Shown here: positions 24,958-33,247 of the stretch, piece by piece
How the letters are laid out: each line of letters starts with the position of its first letter
Numbering within the stretch: position 1 is the stretch's first letter
NCBI GenBank assembly: GCA_017455205.1
Contig: JAFTBM010000018.1
Coordinates: forward strand, 1-64,000
DNA length: 64,000 nt
Source: Bacteroidales bacterium
GTDB taxonomy: Bacteria > Bacteroidota > Bacteroidia > Bacteroidales > P3
Direction: 5' to 3'
The notes under the pieces: generated by a model
Database searches by the model: none
Seen by the model: only the letters and a program-made list of their open reading frames with translations
Told to the model about the DNA's origin: nothing
Position numbers and translations under genes: made by a program

Positions 24958-26171
24958 TTGAAACGCACTTTAATCGTGTTCTCCACTTCTGCAATTGTGG
25001 CATCTAACTGCTCGGGGGTGTCGGCAAAGGCAATGCAGAAGCCCTGGCGGCTGCGGTCGTCTTGGCAACTATGCAAAACCTCACCAATGTGGTGGTCGAA
25101 GTCAAGCCTATGTACTCCCTTTATCTTGCGAGCTTCTTCTACTCCACTAATATCAGCAATCTCGCCTTCGCCCAACTCAAAGAAGTGCAGCTCTGCACTC
25201 CTGCGTTTGGGAATAACTGCCTCAACATCTACCTCGCCTTCACGACCGGTGAGGCATTGCAGCAGTGCTTCGTACATATCAAAGCCCGATACCCACGGCA
25301 CTATATCGGACGAAATCAAAGTGCCGCCTCCCCTGCACGCGATCTCTACAAGAATAAACGTTCCTGTATTCTCATTAACAATATACTCGGCATGGGTGAT
25401 GCCAAACTGAAGCCCTGATTTCTCAACATACCGATTATCTGCCTCTTCTACCTGCTGCCGAATATGCTCTGGTATGGCAGCGGGATACCGCAACGAGGAG
25501 GCTATGCCTGTCTTGAAGTGCTTCTTCTTCGACATGGCCATCACACGATGCTTTCCTCCAGCACAAAAGCCCTCCACCGTTATTTCATATCCCTCTGCAA
25601 ATTCCTCTATAAGCACCTCTTTCGTTTGACTATATGAGACAGCATCTTCAAGATATTCGCGCAACATCGCATCGGTAGTATTGTGATCCACCACATGGAT
25701 ACCTTTGCTCGATTGCGAGTCGCTTGGCTTGAGGATGGCAGAAGCTGTACTATCGGCAAGAAAATGCTTAACCGAATCATTATTTTGTGCCAACGCGAAA
25801 CGTGGAATAGGCACGCCTATTGACTGAGCATACTTTCTGGAGATGTACTTATTAGAAAATCGCTCCACTACCTGCTCGGCATTGCCACAGAGGTGCAAAT
25901 GATTTGCCAAATAAGCAACCGTCCCTACCGATATATCAGACTGGTCAGTGGCGACAAGGGAATATTTGCCCGTGAGCTTCTGCAATATCGCCTCTTTGTT
26001 TCGCACGTCTTCCTTCACATGATGATTGGCGATCAAGACTCCCTTTGAGTCATCGTATGGGTCAACCACAGTAACCTCAAATTGATGAGCTTGTAGAAAC
26101 TTTATCAGCGGAACTTGCCACGTACCACCCGCTACTACTATAGCTCTTGGCCTATTATTCGCTGTATTCAT
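24954..26171 (-). CDS. ATP-grasp ligase
   Basis: A 405-residue ATP-grasp protein: AIVVAGGTWQVPLIKFL, VVDPYDDSKG, SAILKPSDSQSSKGIHVV and FILVEIACRGGGTLISSDIVPWVSG. It belongs to the same broad class as the protein at 22186-23397 but the sequences differ, so they are not a recent duplicate. It overlaps the RraA-like gene by 17 bp and the amidohydrolase by 4 bp. It should activate a carboxylic acid, perhaps the product of the RraA-like protein, and couple it to an amine. Confidence 0.8.
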   Translation of the reverse strand: MNTANNRPRAIVVAGGTWQVPLIKFLQAHQFEVTVVDPYDDSKGVLIANHHVKEDVRNKEAILQKLTGKYSLVATDQSDISVGTVAYLANHLHLCGNAEQVVERFSNKYISRKYAQSIGVPIPRFALAQNNDSVKHFLADSTASAILKPSDSQSSKGIHVVDHNTTDAMLREYLEDAVSYSQTKEVLIEEFAEGYEITVEGFCAGGKHRVMAMSKKKHFKTGIASSLRYPAAIPEHIRQQVEEADNRYVEKSGLQFGITHAEYIVNENTGTFILVEIACRGGGTLISSDIVPWVSGFDMYEALLQCLTGREGEVDVEAVIPKRRSAELHFFELGEGEIADISGVEEARKIKGVHRLDFDHHIGEVLHSCQDDRSRQGFCIAFADTPEQLDATIAEVENTIKVRFK

Positions 26172-26872
26172 TTAACTGTCTCCTCAATTCGTCGCTTATT
26201 TGTGAACCCTCGTGCAGGTACTTTTTCTGGCACACTATCTCGAATGTAGACATCTTCAATGTATCCATACAATAGTACCACACATCTTCCTGCGTTTCGA
26301 TAAAGTGCAGTTTCCTTATCAGCGTTTCATCTATCTTTTCTCTTGGTATCATCACCACCCCACTATCGTCGCAAACCATAATGGAATGGTCATACTTTTC
26401 CCGAAGTTGCTCAATATCGCCTTCCAATAGGTGAGCATCACTCTCGCCACTGGGGTGATTGAAACATCCAATGGGAGTAACTCCAGTGCACCATATTGGA
26501 TACCGTTCTTTTACAAGTCTATGGGCATCCCGCAACATCCCGTTCACAACGATGGCTCGTGCTTTCTTGTATAGCAATATGTATTTCGACACTAAATCCC
26601 CAAAGATAGCTCTGTCGCAGTTGATGGCATGCACATAGACTATCTTGTTCTCCAAATCCATATCCTGTAATTGGAGGTGTACCTCATAGTTGCTATTGTT
26701 TATAGCATAAACAAATGCAGCTTCACCAACTTCGTACCCCCCCCCCCCCCCCCCCATTCAGCGCACTGATACCAAGCAAGTTACCTTTCTTTCCAAGCAC
26801 ATCGGCAACCTCTGTCGTTGAAATTCTGTTGTCCCGTATAAGGGAGATTACTTCGTTTGTTATATTGTTCAT
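26155..26872 (-). CDS. RraA-like / HMG-aldolase-like protein, frame broken at a G19 tract
   Basis: An ATG at 26870-26872 starts MNNITNEVISLIRDNRIS, then TTEVADVLGKKGNLLGISALN, and runs into G19 (plus strand 26737-26755). After the tract the downstream frame gives YEVGEAAFVYAINN and the RraA-like core: AIFGDLVSKYILLYKKARAIVVNGMLRDAHRL (the GxxRD-type site) and VTPIGCFN. With 19 G the first frame stops five codons after the tract; 18 or 21 G would join both halves. Relatives are aldolases of oxaloacetate or HMG type or RNase E regulators. In the present register an ATG formed by AAT plus the first tract G (26757) opens the downstream frame as Met-Gly6, so a short form may still be made. Confidence 0.8.
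26737..26755. repeat. C19 tract (G19 on the coding strand) in the RraA-like gene
   Basis: Nineteen C on the plus strand at the exact point where the RraA-like gene changes frame. Confidence 0.9.
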
Positions 26873-26908
26873 ATTCGTGCGTAACTACTATCTTGTCTGT
26901 AGGAATGT

Positions 26909-27126
26909 TTATTCTATCAATAGTCGGGCAAGTCCGATGCCGTCCTTCCCATACTTGTTGCCACAGTATACCAAATAGCGGTCGCCATCGTAAGTAAATA
27001 CATGGCTGTAACATTGCGTCTAACTATCCCACCCAGTTGTGGTTTTCTCTTCGTATCGTCTCTTTCCCAATGGATACCATTTTCGGAACTCTCATAACCG
27101 AGACTATACTTTTTTTTGATTTCCAT
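26909..27126 (-). pseudogene. decayed C-terminus of a beta-propeller glycosidase-like gene
   Basis: One frame gives YSLGYESSENGIHWERDDTK; after a shift, another gives TGWDS, a stop codon, then YSHVFTYDGDRYLVYCGNKY and GKDGIGLARLLIE. These are the end blades of the capsule-locus propeller family also represented at 13967-15016. A frameshift and an in-frame stop break it, and the upstream part is gone. The stretch 27127-27206 shows no further homology I can see. Confidence 0.7.
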
Positions 27127-27206
27127 AGGGAGTGCTAATACTAAAAACTACTATCAACTGCGACAAGTCGCCCCCTTGAGCCACGTCTACGTCCAACTCT
27201 ACACTC

Positions 27207-28763
27207 TCAATTATCCGATTTCTCGGCTATTTTCCAGCCGTCTATGCATCGCTTTTCGGTGGAGAAATTGATTCCTATCTTGTAGAGCTTCCTCGTGTCG
27301 GCCTCAAACGGACGGGCATAACCTTTCTCTTCTATCTGCCGCAGTGCCACATCGGCATCTTTGTCTATCTTAATCTCTATGATGTAGATATAATCTTTCG
27401 TCTGCACCAGCATATCCATCCGTCCATCCGAGGTGTGCCGCTCAACCTCCACATACAATCCCAGCAGACTGAAAAAGACATACAGTGCATTGTGGAAGTA
27501 CAGCTCTTTATTCCCCATCAGTGCGTAATCGCCTCCCGCAAAAAACGCTTCCAGCCGCTTCATGAAGTTCTCTGCGTTTCCCCGGTCTATATCCCCCACA
27601 AATTGCATGATAGAGGTCGCCGACTTGTTCTCATTTTTGGGGGTGTAATATGGAACCAAATATTTTATGAACCCCTCCTCCACCTCTCGGTTGGGAAATC
27701 CCAGCAAGTAGGTCTTGAAACGGCTGTCGTACTTCTTTATGGTAAGGTATCCACTTTGGTAGAGCAGCGGCAAAGGGTTCTCGTCTATGATGTCAATGCT
27801 GTTCAGCATATCGGACGAGAGGTCTTCCTTGCTCATCTCTTCCAGCGGGTAGTTGGTCTTCTTCAGCTGTTCCACCAAAAACGAAGGCGTACCCGTCTCA
27901 AACCAATAGTCGCTAAACACGCCATAGTGCAAGGTGTTGAGCAGGCTGAAGGGATTGTATATTCCCGCAGTGTTGGGATAGAAGCAATAGCCGTCGAAGC
28001 TTCGCTTGAGCTCTGCATAGCATTCCTCTTTGCTCAATCCATTTGCCTCGGCCAGCTGCCCCACGCTCTCGTCGAAGTAGGAGTGCAGCTCCTTTTCGGT
28101 TAAACCGCATATCTCCACATACTGCGGCAGCATAGATATATCCGACAAATGGTTCAAGTCGCTAAACACACTCACTTTCCCAAACTTGGTTGCCCCCGTC
28201 AAGAATGCAAATCGGATGTATCTGTCGCTCGACTTCAATGCACCATAGAATGCCTTTAGTATATTCCGATAGGTATCTTTCAAGTCCGCGTTCTGCAGTG
28301 CCTGAAGTAGGGGCTTGTCGTACTCATCGACAAGGACAACCACCTGCTTCCCCTCTTTCTCTGCTGCCCGCCTTATTACACCTTCAAATCTCATACCCAG
28401 CGAGCGCTCATTCGGGTCGCTGCCATATAAGCCCTCCCATTGGGACAAGGCACGCCCCAACCTGTCGGTCAGCGCCTCTACGCTGTTATACCAATCTGCA
28501 TTCAGGTCTAAATATAGCACAGGGTACGACTCCCACTCCTTCTCCAGCTCACTTATCGCCAATCCCTCGAACAGCTCTTTTCTCCCCTGGAAGTAAGCTG
28601 CCATTGTGGACAGCAGCAGCGACTTACCAAACCGCCTCGGCCGCGAAAGAAAATAATATACTCCTTCGTGGGCAAGCTTATATATCAAGGCCGTCTTGTC
28701 TATATAGGTGTAGTTGAGCCTACGGATTTTCTCGAAACTCTGTATTCCAATCGGATATTTCAT
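27207..28763 (-). CDS. AAA-ATPase-like protein with PD-(D/E)XK nuclease-like domain
   Basis: A 518-residue protein of the common Bacteroidota family PF09820 plus PF08011. MKYPIGIQSFEKIRRLNYTYIDKTALIYKL precedes Walker A SRPRRFGKSLLL at 40-51; Walker B is VVVLVDEYDKPLLQAL; LTGATKFGKVSVFSDLNHL follows. The C-terminus has GRMDMLVQTKDYIYIIEIKIDKDAD, a D...E-I-K nuclease-type core. Function is not known; roles in defence or as selfish genes have been suggested for such proteins. It splits the export part of the capsule operon from the ATP-grasp block. Confidence 0.9.
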   Translation of the reverse strand: MKYPIGIQSFEKIRRLNYTYIDKTALIYKLAHEGVYYFLSRPRRFGKSLLLSTMAAYFQGRKELFEGLAISELEKEWESYPVLYLDLNADWYNSVEALTDRLGRALSQWEGLYGSDPNERSLGMRFEGVIRRAAEKEGKQVVVLVDEYDKPLLQALQNADLKDTYRNILKAFYGALKSSDRYIRFAFLTGATKFGKVSVFSDLNHLSDISMLPQYVEICGLTEKELHSYFDESVGQLAEANGLSKEECYAELKRSFDGYCFYPNTAGIYNPFSLLNTLHYGVFSDYWFETGTPSFLVEQLKKTNYPLEEMSKEDLSSDMLNSIDIIDENPLPLLYQSGYLTIKKYDSRFKTYLLGFPNREVEEGFIKYLVPYYTPKNENKSATSIMQFVGDIDRGNAENFMKRLEAFFAGGDYALMGNKELYFHNALYVFFSLLGLYVEVERHTSDGRMDMLVQTKDYIYIIEIKIDKDADVALRQIEEKGYARPFEADTRKLYKIGINFSTEKRCIDGWKIAEKSDN

Positions 28764-28800
28764 CTGCTTCTCTTCTTAAAGTTGTACTAAGTCTGCCTGC

Positions 28801-29829
28801 CTACATCTTATGCACAATGCTGCGGGGCTTCATTGCATGCGAGGCGAAACTGCTCCACAGCAGCCGTGCCTCCCCTTCGCCGTACACTATCTTCCTCTTC
28901 CATCTGTTGGCATTCCACCGTCTCCATTTCCAACCGACTCGCTTTATCCCTTTGCTCCCACAATCGAGACTCTCCTCGCTACCGCCCACAATGTCTCGCT
29001 CCACGCGGTCGGCCAACTCCTTATCAGCACTCATCCCCAGCATCCGCACCCCTTGCAACTGCCTGACCGACACCTCCTCCAAGGCAGCGGCAAACGGCTC
29101 CATACCATACTCCCGAGCACCCCTTCTCACCAGCTCCCAATCGACCTCTCTGTTCAATGCCCGAGCAGTGAGCGTCCAGTCAGCGAGGTCGCGCAGCGTG
29201 ATGCGCCCTGCGGCGAAGTGGCCCGCCATGTGGCGAAGCAGAAATAGCACCTCGAAGGTGGCCGATGGCGCCAAGGCTTTGAGCATAGCCTCATAGCCTC
29301 GGTTGCTCGGCGGATAGTACACATTCACAAAGTCGAAATGGCTCTCTACCGTAACCCCCCGATAGTCGTATTTCGAGTGGTGGTGCCCCCGATTGTCTAT
29401 CTCCACCCCCAGTACCTCTCTCGCCACTCGGTCGGCCTCGTCGTGCTTGTCGTAGAAGTAGAGGTCGAGGTCGCCAAACTCCCGCACCTCTGGCCTGGGG
29501 TAGTGTGAGGCCGTGTGCAATCCTTTTAGCACCAGCGTTGCAATGCCCCGCTTGGCCATGGCATCTGCAATCTCCTCCTGCACTTCCCTCTGATGCCGCT
29601 GCCAGCCGATAGCCTTTTCACACTCCGCCAGCCATGGCATCAGCACCTCGCGCGGTGCACCAGCTGCCTGCGCCACCTCGGCGCACACCGCCGCCACCCG
29701 ATTCTCTTGCAGCAAGCGAAACAGCGACCACCACTCATCCGCACCTCCCCCCACTCCTATCGGCAACCTATCGCCCTCGCCACTCGTGGCAGCGTGTACC
29801 ATGCTGTATGCGACCTGCTGCAAGGTCAT
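28801..29829 (-). CDS. nucleotidyltransferase family protein (NTP_transf_5-like)
   Basis: A 342-residue protein with the pattern of PF14907: LVLKGLHTASHYPRPEVREFGDLDLYFYDKHDEADRV, where GDLDLY is the D-x-D metal site, then HFDFVNVYYPPSNRGYE and LFLLRHMAGHFAAGRITLRDLADWTLTAR. Members are often found in capsule and antibiotic loci and may transfer a nucleotide or modify a sugar. It overlaps the ABC permease by 4 bp. Confidence 0.8.
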   Translation of the reverse strand: MTLQQVAYSMVHAATSGEGDRLPIGVGGGADEWWSLFRLLQENRVAAVCAEVAQAAGAPREVLMPWLAECEKAIGWQRHQREVQEEIADAMAKRGIATLVLKGLHTASHYPRPEVREFGDLDLYFYDKHDEADRVAREVLGVEIDNRGHHHSKYDYRGVTVESHFDFVNVYYPPSNRGYEAMLKALAPSATFEVLFLLRHMAGHFAAGRITLRDLADWTLTARALNREVDWELVRRGAREYGMEPFAAALEEVSVRQLQGVRMLGMSADKELADRVERDIVGGSEESLDCGSKGIKRVGWKWRRWNANRWKRKIVYGEGEARLLWSSFASHAMKPRSIVHKM

Positions 29830-30758
29830 ACCGTGTCCATAAACGTGCGCTGCACCTTGTTGAACACCACCACTCCCACGGCCAGCAGCACCACCATGAA
29901 GCCAGCGCTGTAGCCCAGCATCCCCCAGCTGAACTGACCCTCACCCAGCATCCCATATTTGAATGCCTCCACAATGCCCGTCAGCGGGTTGAGGCTCATC
30001 AGCAGGCGCAATTTCTCATTGGTGATGGTGCTCAGTGGGTAGATGACTGGCGTGGCATACATCCACAGGCTGACGAAGTAGCCCAGCAGCAGCTGCAAGT
30101 CGCGATACTTGGTGGTCATGCTCGAAAAGAGGATGCCGAAGCCCAACGCCAGCCCGGCCAGCATCAGCACCAGCACCGGCAGCAGCAGGGCATACCAGTT
30201 GGTGTGGATCTGCCCCGGAATAATCCATATCTGATAGACAGCATATACCGCCAAGAACAGCCCAAGCTGGATGCCAAACCGCAGCAGGTTGCTCACCACC
30301 GTGGCAATAGGCATCACCAACCGCGGGAAATACACCTTGCCGAAGATGCTCGAGTTCTCGGTGAAGGTGTTGGAGGTGCGGTTGAGGCAATCGCTGAAAT
30401 ACTGCCACAGGCAGATGCCGCCCAGGTAGAACAGCGGCTGCGGCAGGCCATCGGTGGGTATCTTGGCTATGCCGCCAAACACCACCATGTACATCACCAC
30501 CGTGATCATCGGCTGAATGAGATACCACAGCGGCCCCAGCACCGTCTGCTTATACTGCGTGGTGATATTGCGCTTGACAAATAGTGTGCACAAGTCCCTG
30601 TACCTCCAAAGCTCGCCAAAGTCCACCTGCAGCAGCCGCTCCTTCGGCCTGATGACAGTATCCCACTGCCCACCGTCGTCAGTACCCTCTCGAAGCTGCG
30701 TCTCGTCCACGGCGACCTCCGTCTGGATGGCCGCCTGCTTTTCTTTTTCTTCTGTCAC
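29826..30758 (-). CDS. wzm: ABC-2 type polysaccharide export permease (Wzm-like)
   Basis: A 310-residue membrane protein with an ~50-residue cytoplasmic start and about six helices. LWRYRDLCTLFVKRNITTQYKQTVLGPLWYLIQPMITVVMYMVVF and the late YATPVIYPLS..LNPLTGIVEAFKYG are typical of Wzm/TagG permeases. Start is GTG (30756-30758). It exports finished or lipid-linked chains, so this capsule or O-antigen is likely of the ABC-dependent type. The partner ATPase Wzt is not in the window; I found no ABC ATPase on either strand. Confidence 0.85.
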   Translation of the reverse strand: MTEEKEKQAAIQTEVAVDETQLREGTDDGGQWDTVIRPKERLLQVDFGELWRYRDLCTLFVKRNITTQYKQTVLGPLWYLIQPMITVVMYMVVFGGIAKIPTDGLPQPLFYLGGICLWQYFSDCLNRTSNTFTENSSIFGKVYFPRLVMPIATVVSNLLRFGIQLGLFLAVYAVYQIWIIPGQIHTNWYALLLPVLVLMLAGLALGFGILFSSMTTKYRDLQLLLGYFVSLWMYATPVIYPLSTITNEKLRLLMSLNPLTGIVEAFKYGMLGEGQFSWGMLGYSAGFMVVLLAVGVVVFNKVQRTFMDTV

Positions 30759-30783
30759 GTCGTTGATTGATTTGATAACTAAC

Positions 30784-31953
30784 CTATTTCGACCGCTTCC
30801 GCCGAAGCACTATGTTGCCCACAATGCCCCAAAAGTAGCGCCAATCGGTGGCAAACGGCCTTTCCAAGTATGCCTCTATGTAGCGGCGCTCGCTGGCCTG
30901 CACGTCCTCTATCGTCTCGGGCGTATGCCCCTCGTAGTAGAACGGCGGCAGCAGCCCAGGCTTCACCTTCACCCTCAAGGTCTGCATCTCGGGCGTGTAG
31001 AGGCTGAAATACTGCTGGCTGAGCGGTCGCACCCCCACCAGCTTCATGTCCCCCTTCAATATGTTCCACACCATTGGAAGCTCGTCTATCCACACTTTTC
31101 GGAGCAACGCCCCATAGCTGCTCACCCGGTAGTCGCTCTTGAACTTCCCGCCTTTGTCCAACCGCCGCTGCTGGTAGATGTAGGGCTGCATATACTCCGC
31201 GTAGGTGTGCATCGTGCGAAACTTATACACCGTTATCTCTTTCCCATCCAACCCTATGCGCCGCAGCCTCACTATCGGCGACCCGCTCGGCGGCGTGTCT
31301 CGCTTCGGCTTCCCAGTCTTGCGCAGTATCAGCAGGTACTCTCCATCGCGAAATCGCTCGTCCACCACCGCAAACCCTGCCCTGTAGATCCGACCCACCA
31401 CCTCCACTCGGCTGTAGGTCATGCTCCGCCCCCCGTTTAGCTGCCGATATAGCCTCCGCGTATACCGCAGTTTCGGCAGCACACGGTGGACAGCGTAGTG
31501 CACCCAACCAGCCACCTCGCCCAGCCTCCGCCCATACTTCGCCTTCAGCACCTCACGCTTCAGTCCCGCCGTCATCACGTGCACCCACATCCATCCCCCC
31601 ATCGGCAAGCACCCGTTGGCTGCATACAAAAAACCGTTGAGCTCCGCTATCGTGTGCAGCGGACGCATCACCAGCAGCATCTTCGCCCCCCCGCCACCTG
31701 CCACACGCCGCAGCTCCTCCTCCGTATCCACCGCAAACGGCACCACCCTCACCTCGCCATCCTGCACCGCGCGGCTGTTGAGCCACTTCAGCAGCTCGCC
31801 GTAGCTCATCCGCTTCATCGCCTCCAAGCACTGGCGCACTACCTCCTCTTCCACCTCCTCCACACACAGCTTGGCCGACCCACCACCATCATCCTCGGTG
31901 TAGGTATCGGCCGACTCAATGTCGTAGTGCCTATTGAACAAAGGCTTCTTCAC
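30784..31953 (-). CDS. initiating sugar-phosphate transferase (PF02397-like)
   Basis: The C-terminal ~180 residues hold the catalytic part of bacterial sugar transferases: LDGKEITVYKFRTMHTYAEYM, DELPMVWNILKGDMKLVGVRP, then VKPGLLPPF. These enzymes load the first sugar-phosphate on undecaprenyl phosphate. The usual membrane helix directly before that domain is weak here, and the ~200-residue N-terminal part is unusual, with RMSYGELLKWLNS and VEVVGRIYRAGFAVVDERF resembling a methyltransferase-like end. Start is GTG. Second gene of the operon, 9 bp from upxY. Confidence 0.8.
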   Translation of the reverse strand: MKKPLFNRHYDIESADTYTEDDGGGSAKLCVEEVEEEVVRQCLEAMKRMSYGELLKWLNSRAVQDGEVRVVPFAVDTEEELRRVAGGGGAKMLLVMRPLHTIAELNGFLYAANGCLPMGGWMWVHVMTAGLKREVLKAKYGRRLGEVAGWVHYAVHRVLPKLRYTRRLYRQLNGGRSMTYSRVEVVGRIYRAGFAVVDERFRDGEYLLILRKTGKPKRDTPPSGSPIVRLRRIGLDGKEITVYKFRTMHTYAEYMQPYIYQQRRLDKGGKFKSDYRVSSYGALLRKVWIDELPMVWNILKGDMKLVGVRPLSQQYFSLYTPEMQTLRVKVKPGLLPPFYYEGHTPETIEDVQASERRYIEAYLERPFATDWRYFWGIVGNIVLRRKRSK

Positions 31954-31962
31954 TTCCCACTA

Positions 31963-32565
31963 CTATTTGTCGCCATCCTTCCCCCCTGCGGCTTTCCGCC
32001 CTTCCCCCTGCGGCCTGACCACTTCCAGCAGGCTCGGGTGGATGTAGGTCGTGGCCACCGCCACCACCCCCGCTATCGCCACCACCAGCCGCCGGTCGCG
32101 CTTGATGCGCTTGATATGTCCCTCGGCGCCCTCAAACGGGCCTCCCGTCACCCTCACCCTGTCCCCCTCGTGATATTCGGGCTTATCTTCGCCCAGCAGC
32201 TCCAATCCCCCGCGCCCAGCCTCCACCACAAACCGAAACACCTCCATCTCCCTGTCGGGTATCACCCTCGGACGAAAATCACCACAATCTCTATACACCC
32301 ACACCATCCACCAGCACTCCCCCACCAGCAGCCGCAAATCCTTCGCCCCACATCGCACAAACAGCAGCGACCCTATCGCCTCGCCCGGCAGGAAGTACTC
32401 CACCGCCCGCCTTTTGCACAACGCCTCCACTGGCCGCACCCTGTTGTAGTACACCTTCAGCGCATACCAATGGCGCATCTCTTGCATTTTCTGTTGCTCT
32501 TCCATAGGCACATTATCCATCCTCCCCCACCTTCCGATGGGCTGTTTCGGCGATTCTTTTGGCAT
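31963..32565 (-). CDS. upxY: UpxY-type transcription antiterminator (NusG family)
   Basis: About 200 residues. MRHWYALKVYYNRVRPVEALCKRRAVEYFLP is the NusG N-terminal domain and HEGDRVRVTGGPFEGAEGHIKRIKRDRRLVV the KOW domain. UpxY proteins lead Bacteroides capsule operons and let RNA polymerase read through early terminators of their own operon. The first gene of the locus here fits that. I set the start at the ATG 32563-32565; four codons of TTG-led frame precede it. No upxZ gene follows. Confidence 0.85.
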   Translation of the reverse strand: MPKESPKQPIGRWGRMDNVPMEEQQKMQEMRHWYALKVYYNRVRPVEALCKRRAVEYFLPGEAIGSLLFVRCGAKDLRLLVGECWWMVWVYRDCGDFRPRVIPDREMEVFRFVVEAGRGGLELLGEDKPEYHEGDRVRVTGGPFEGAEGHIKRIKRDRRLVVAIAGVVAVATTYIHPSLLEVVRPQGEGRKAAGGKDGDK

Positions 32566-32599
32566 GTCCAACTCCAAACACTACCTTCACCCTATCGCA

Positions 32600-32710
32600 G
32601 GGGGGGGGTATAATCGTCAGATATACAGCAACTTACAAGGGGTTTCAGTGCCTCCTGCAAGCACTACATACCACCTGCAAATTTACGAAAAAAATCACCA
32701 CATAGCCAAC
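32600..32710 (-). promoter_or_regulatory. capsule operon promoter and leader with C9 tract
   Basis: On the minus strand TTGG (32706-32709), about 20 bp, then TAAATTTG (32678-32685) form a good Bacteroidota promoter. About 110 bp separate the -7 box and the upxY ATG, and this leader has C9 on its coding strand (plus strand G9, 32600-32608). A leader is where UpxY proteins act. I saw no flanking inverted repeats that would make this promoter invertible. Confidence 0.65.
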
Positions 32711-32874
32711 ATTTTTTTATCCCGTGTTGCATTTGAAAGTAGTGCCACCCCCATCCCGACTGGGTGCCTGCATGCGACGGTTGCAGAGGAAAAGTCCCCG
32801 AAGAGAAGCCTCCGAGGATGCCCCTGCCACCCGTCCCAAACCCTCCTCATATCCGAGCCGTATTTCCACCGCCC

Positions 32875-33030
32875 GGATACGGACTTGATACGGAGCGGAT
32901 ACGGAGTGGATACGGAGCGGATACGGAGCGGGTGGCTCTCGGGAATTGAAAATTGAGAATTGAGAATTGTGGGAATTGAGAATTGTGGGAATTTAGAATT
33001 GAGAAGTGAAAATTGAGAAGTGAAAGTAAT
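32875..33030. repeat. class A intergenic element
   Basis: Third copy of the 61-bp, 11-nt-period block (32875-32935), followed by TTGAGAATTG-type repeats to about 33030. It lies in the divergent space 32566-33315 together with the two outward promoters and a REP-like unit. No gene is supported there. Confidence 0.85.
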
Positions 33031-33054
33031 GATTATCCGCATTTGTCACAAAAG

Positions 33055-33140
33055 CGGCCTGAAAGGCCAAAAAGCAAACAGCCCAGGGCGCTGCCCTGGG
33101 TATAGAACGTGCATTAGCCACGCCCTAAAAGGGCAAAAGC
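33055..33140. repeat. REP-like palindromic unit
   Basis: GGCCT-gaa-AGGCC (about 33056-33068), CCCAGGGC-gct-GCCCTGGG (33082-33100) and GCCCT-aaa-AGGGC (33122-33134) follow in order. Such clustered palindromes are common dispersed repeats in Bacteroidales. The order fits folding of a transcript into three hairpins. Confidence 0.75.
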
Positions 33141-33247
33141 TTGTTTTTTGTCCTTATTGTGTTGTTTGCGGATAGTCATTTGAAAATTATGGCGGGGGGA
33201 TTTCGGCGAGGGAGGTGGGGGATTTCGGTGCGGGGGAGAAGGATTTT

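Noticed and set aside
31486..32613. A 375-codon plus-strand frame (His/Pro rich)
   Set aside because: Antisense to upxY and the sugar transferase; composition is typical of a shadow frame.
32600..32710. An invertible (Mpi-type) capsule promoter
   Set aside because: I looked for inverted repeats flanking the promoter as in Bacteroides fragilis capsule loci and saw none.
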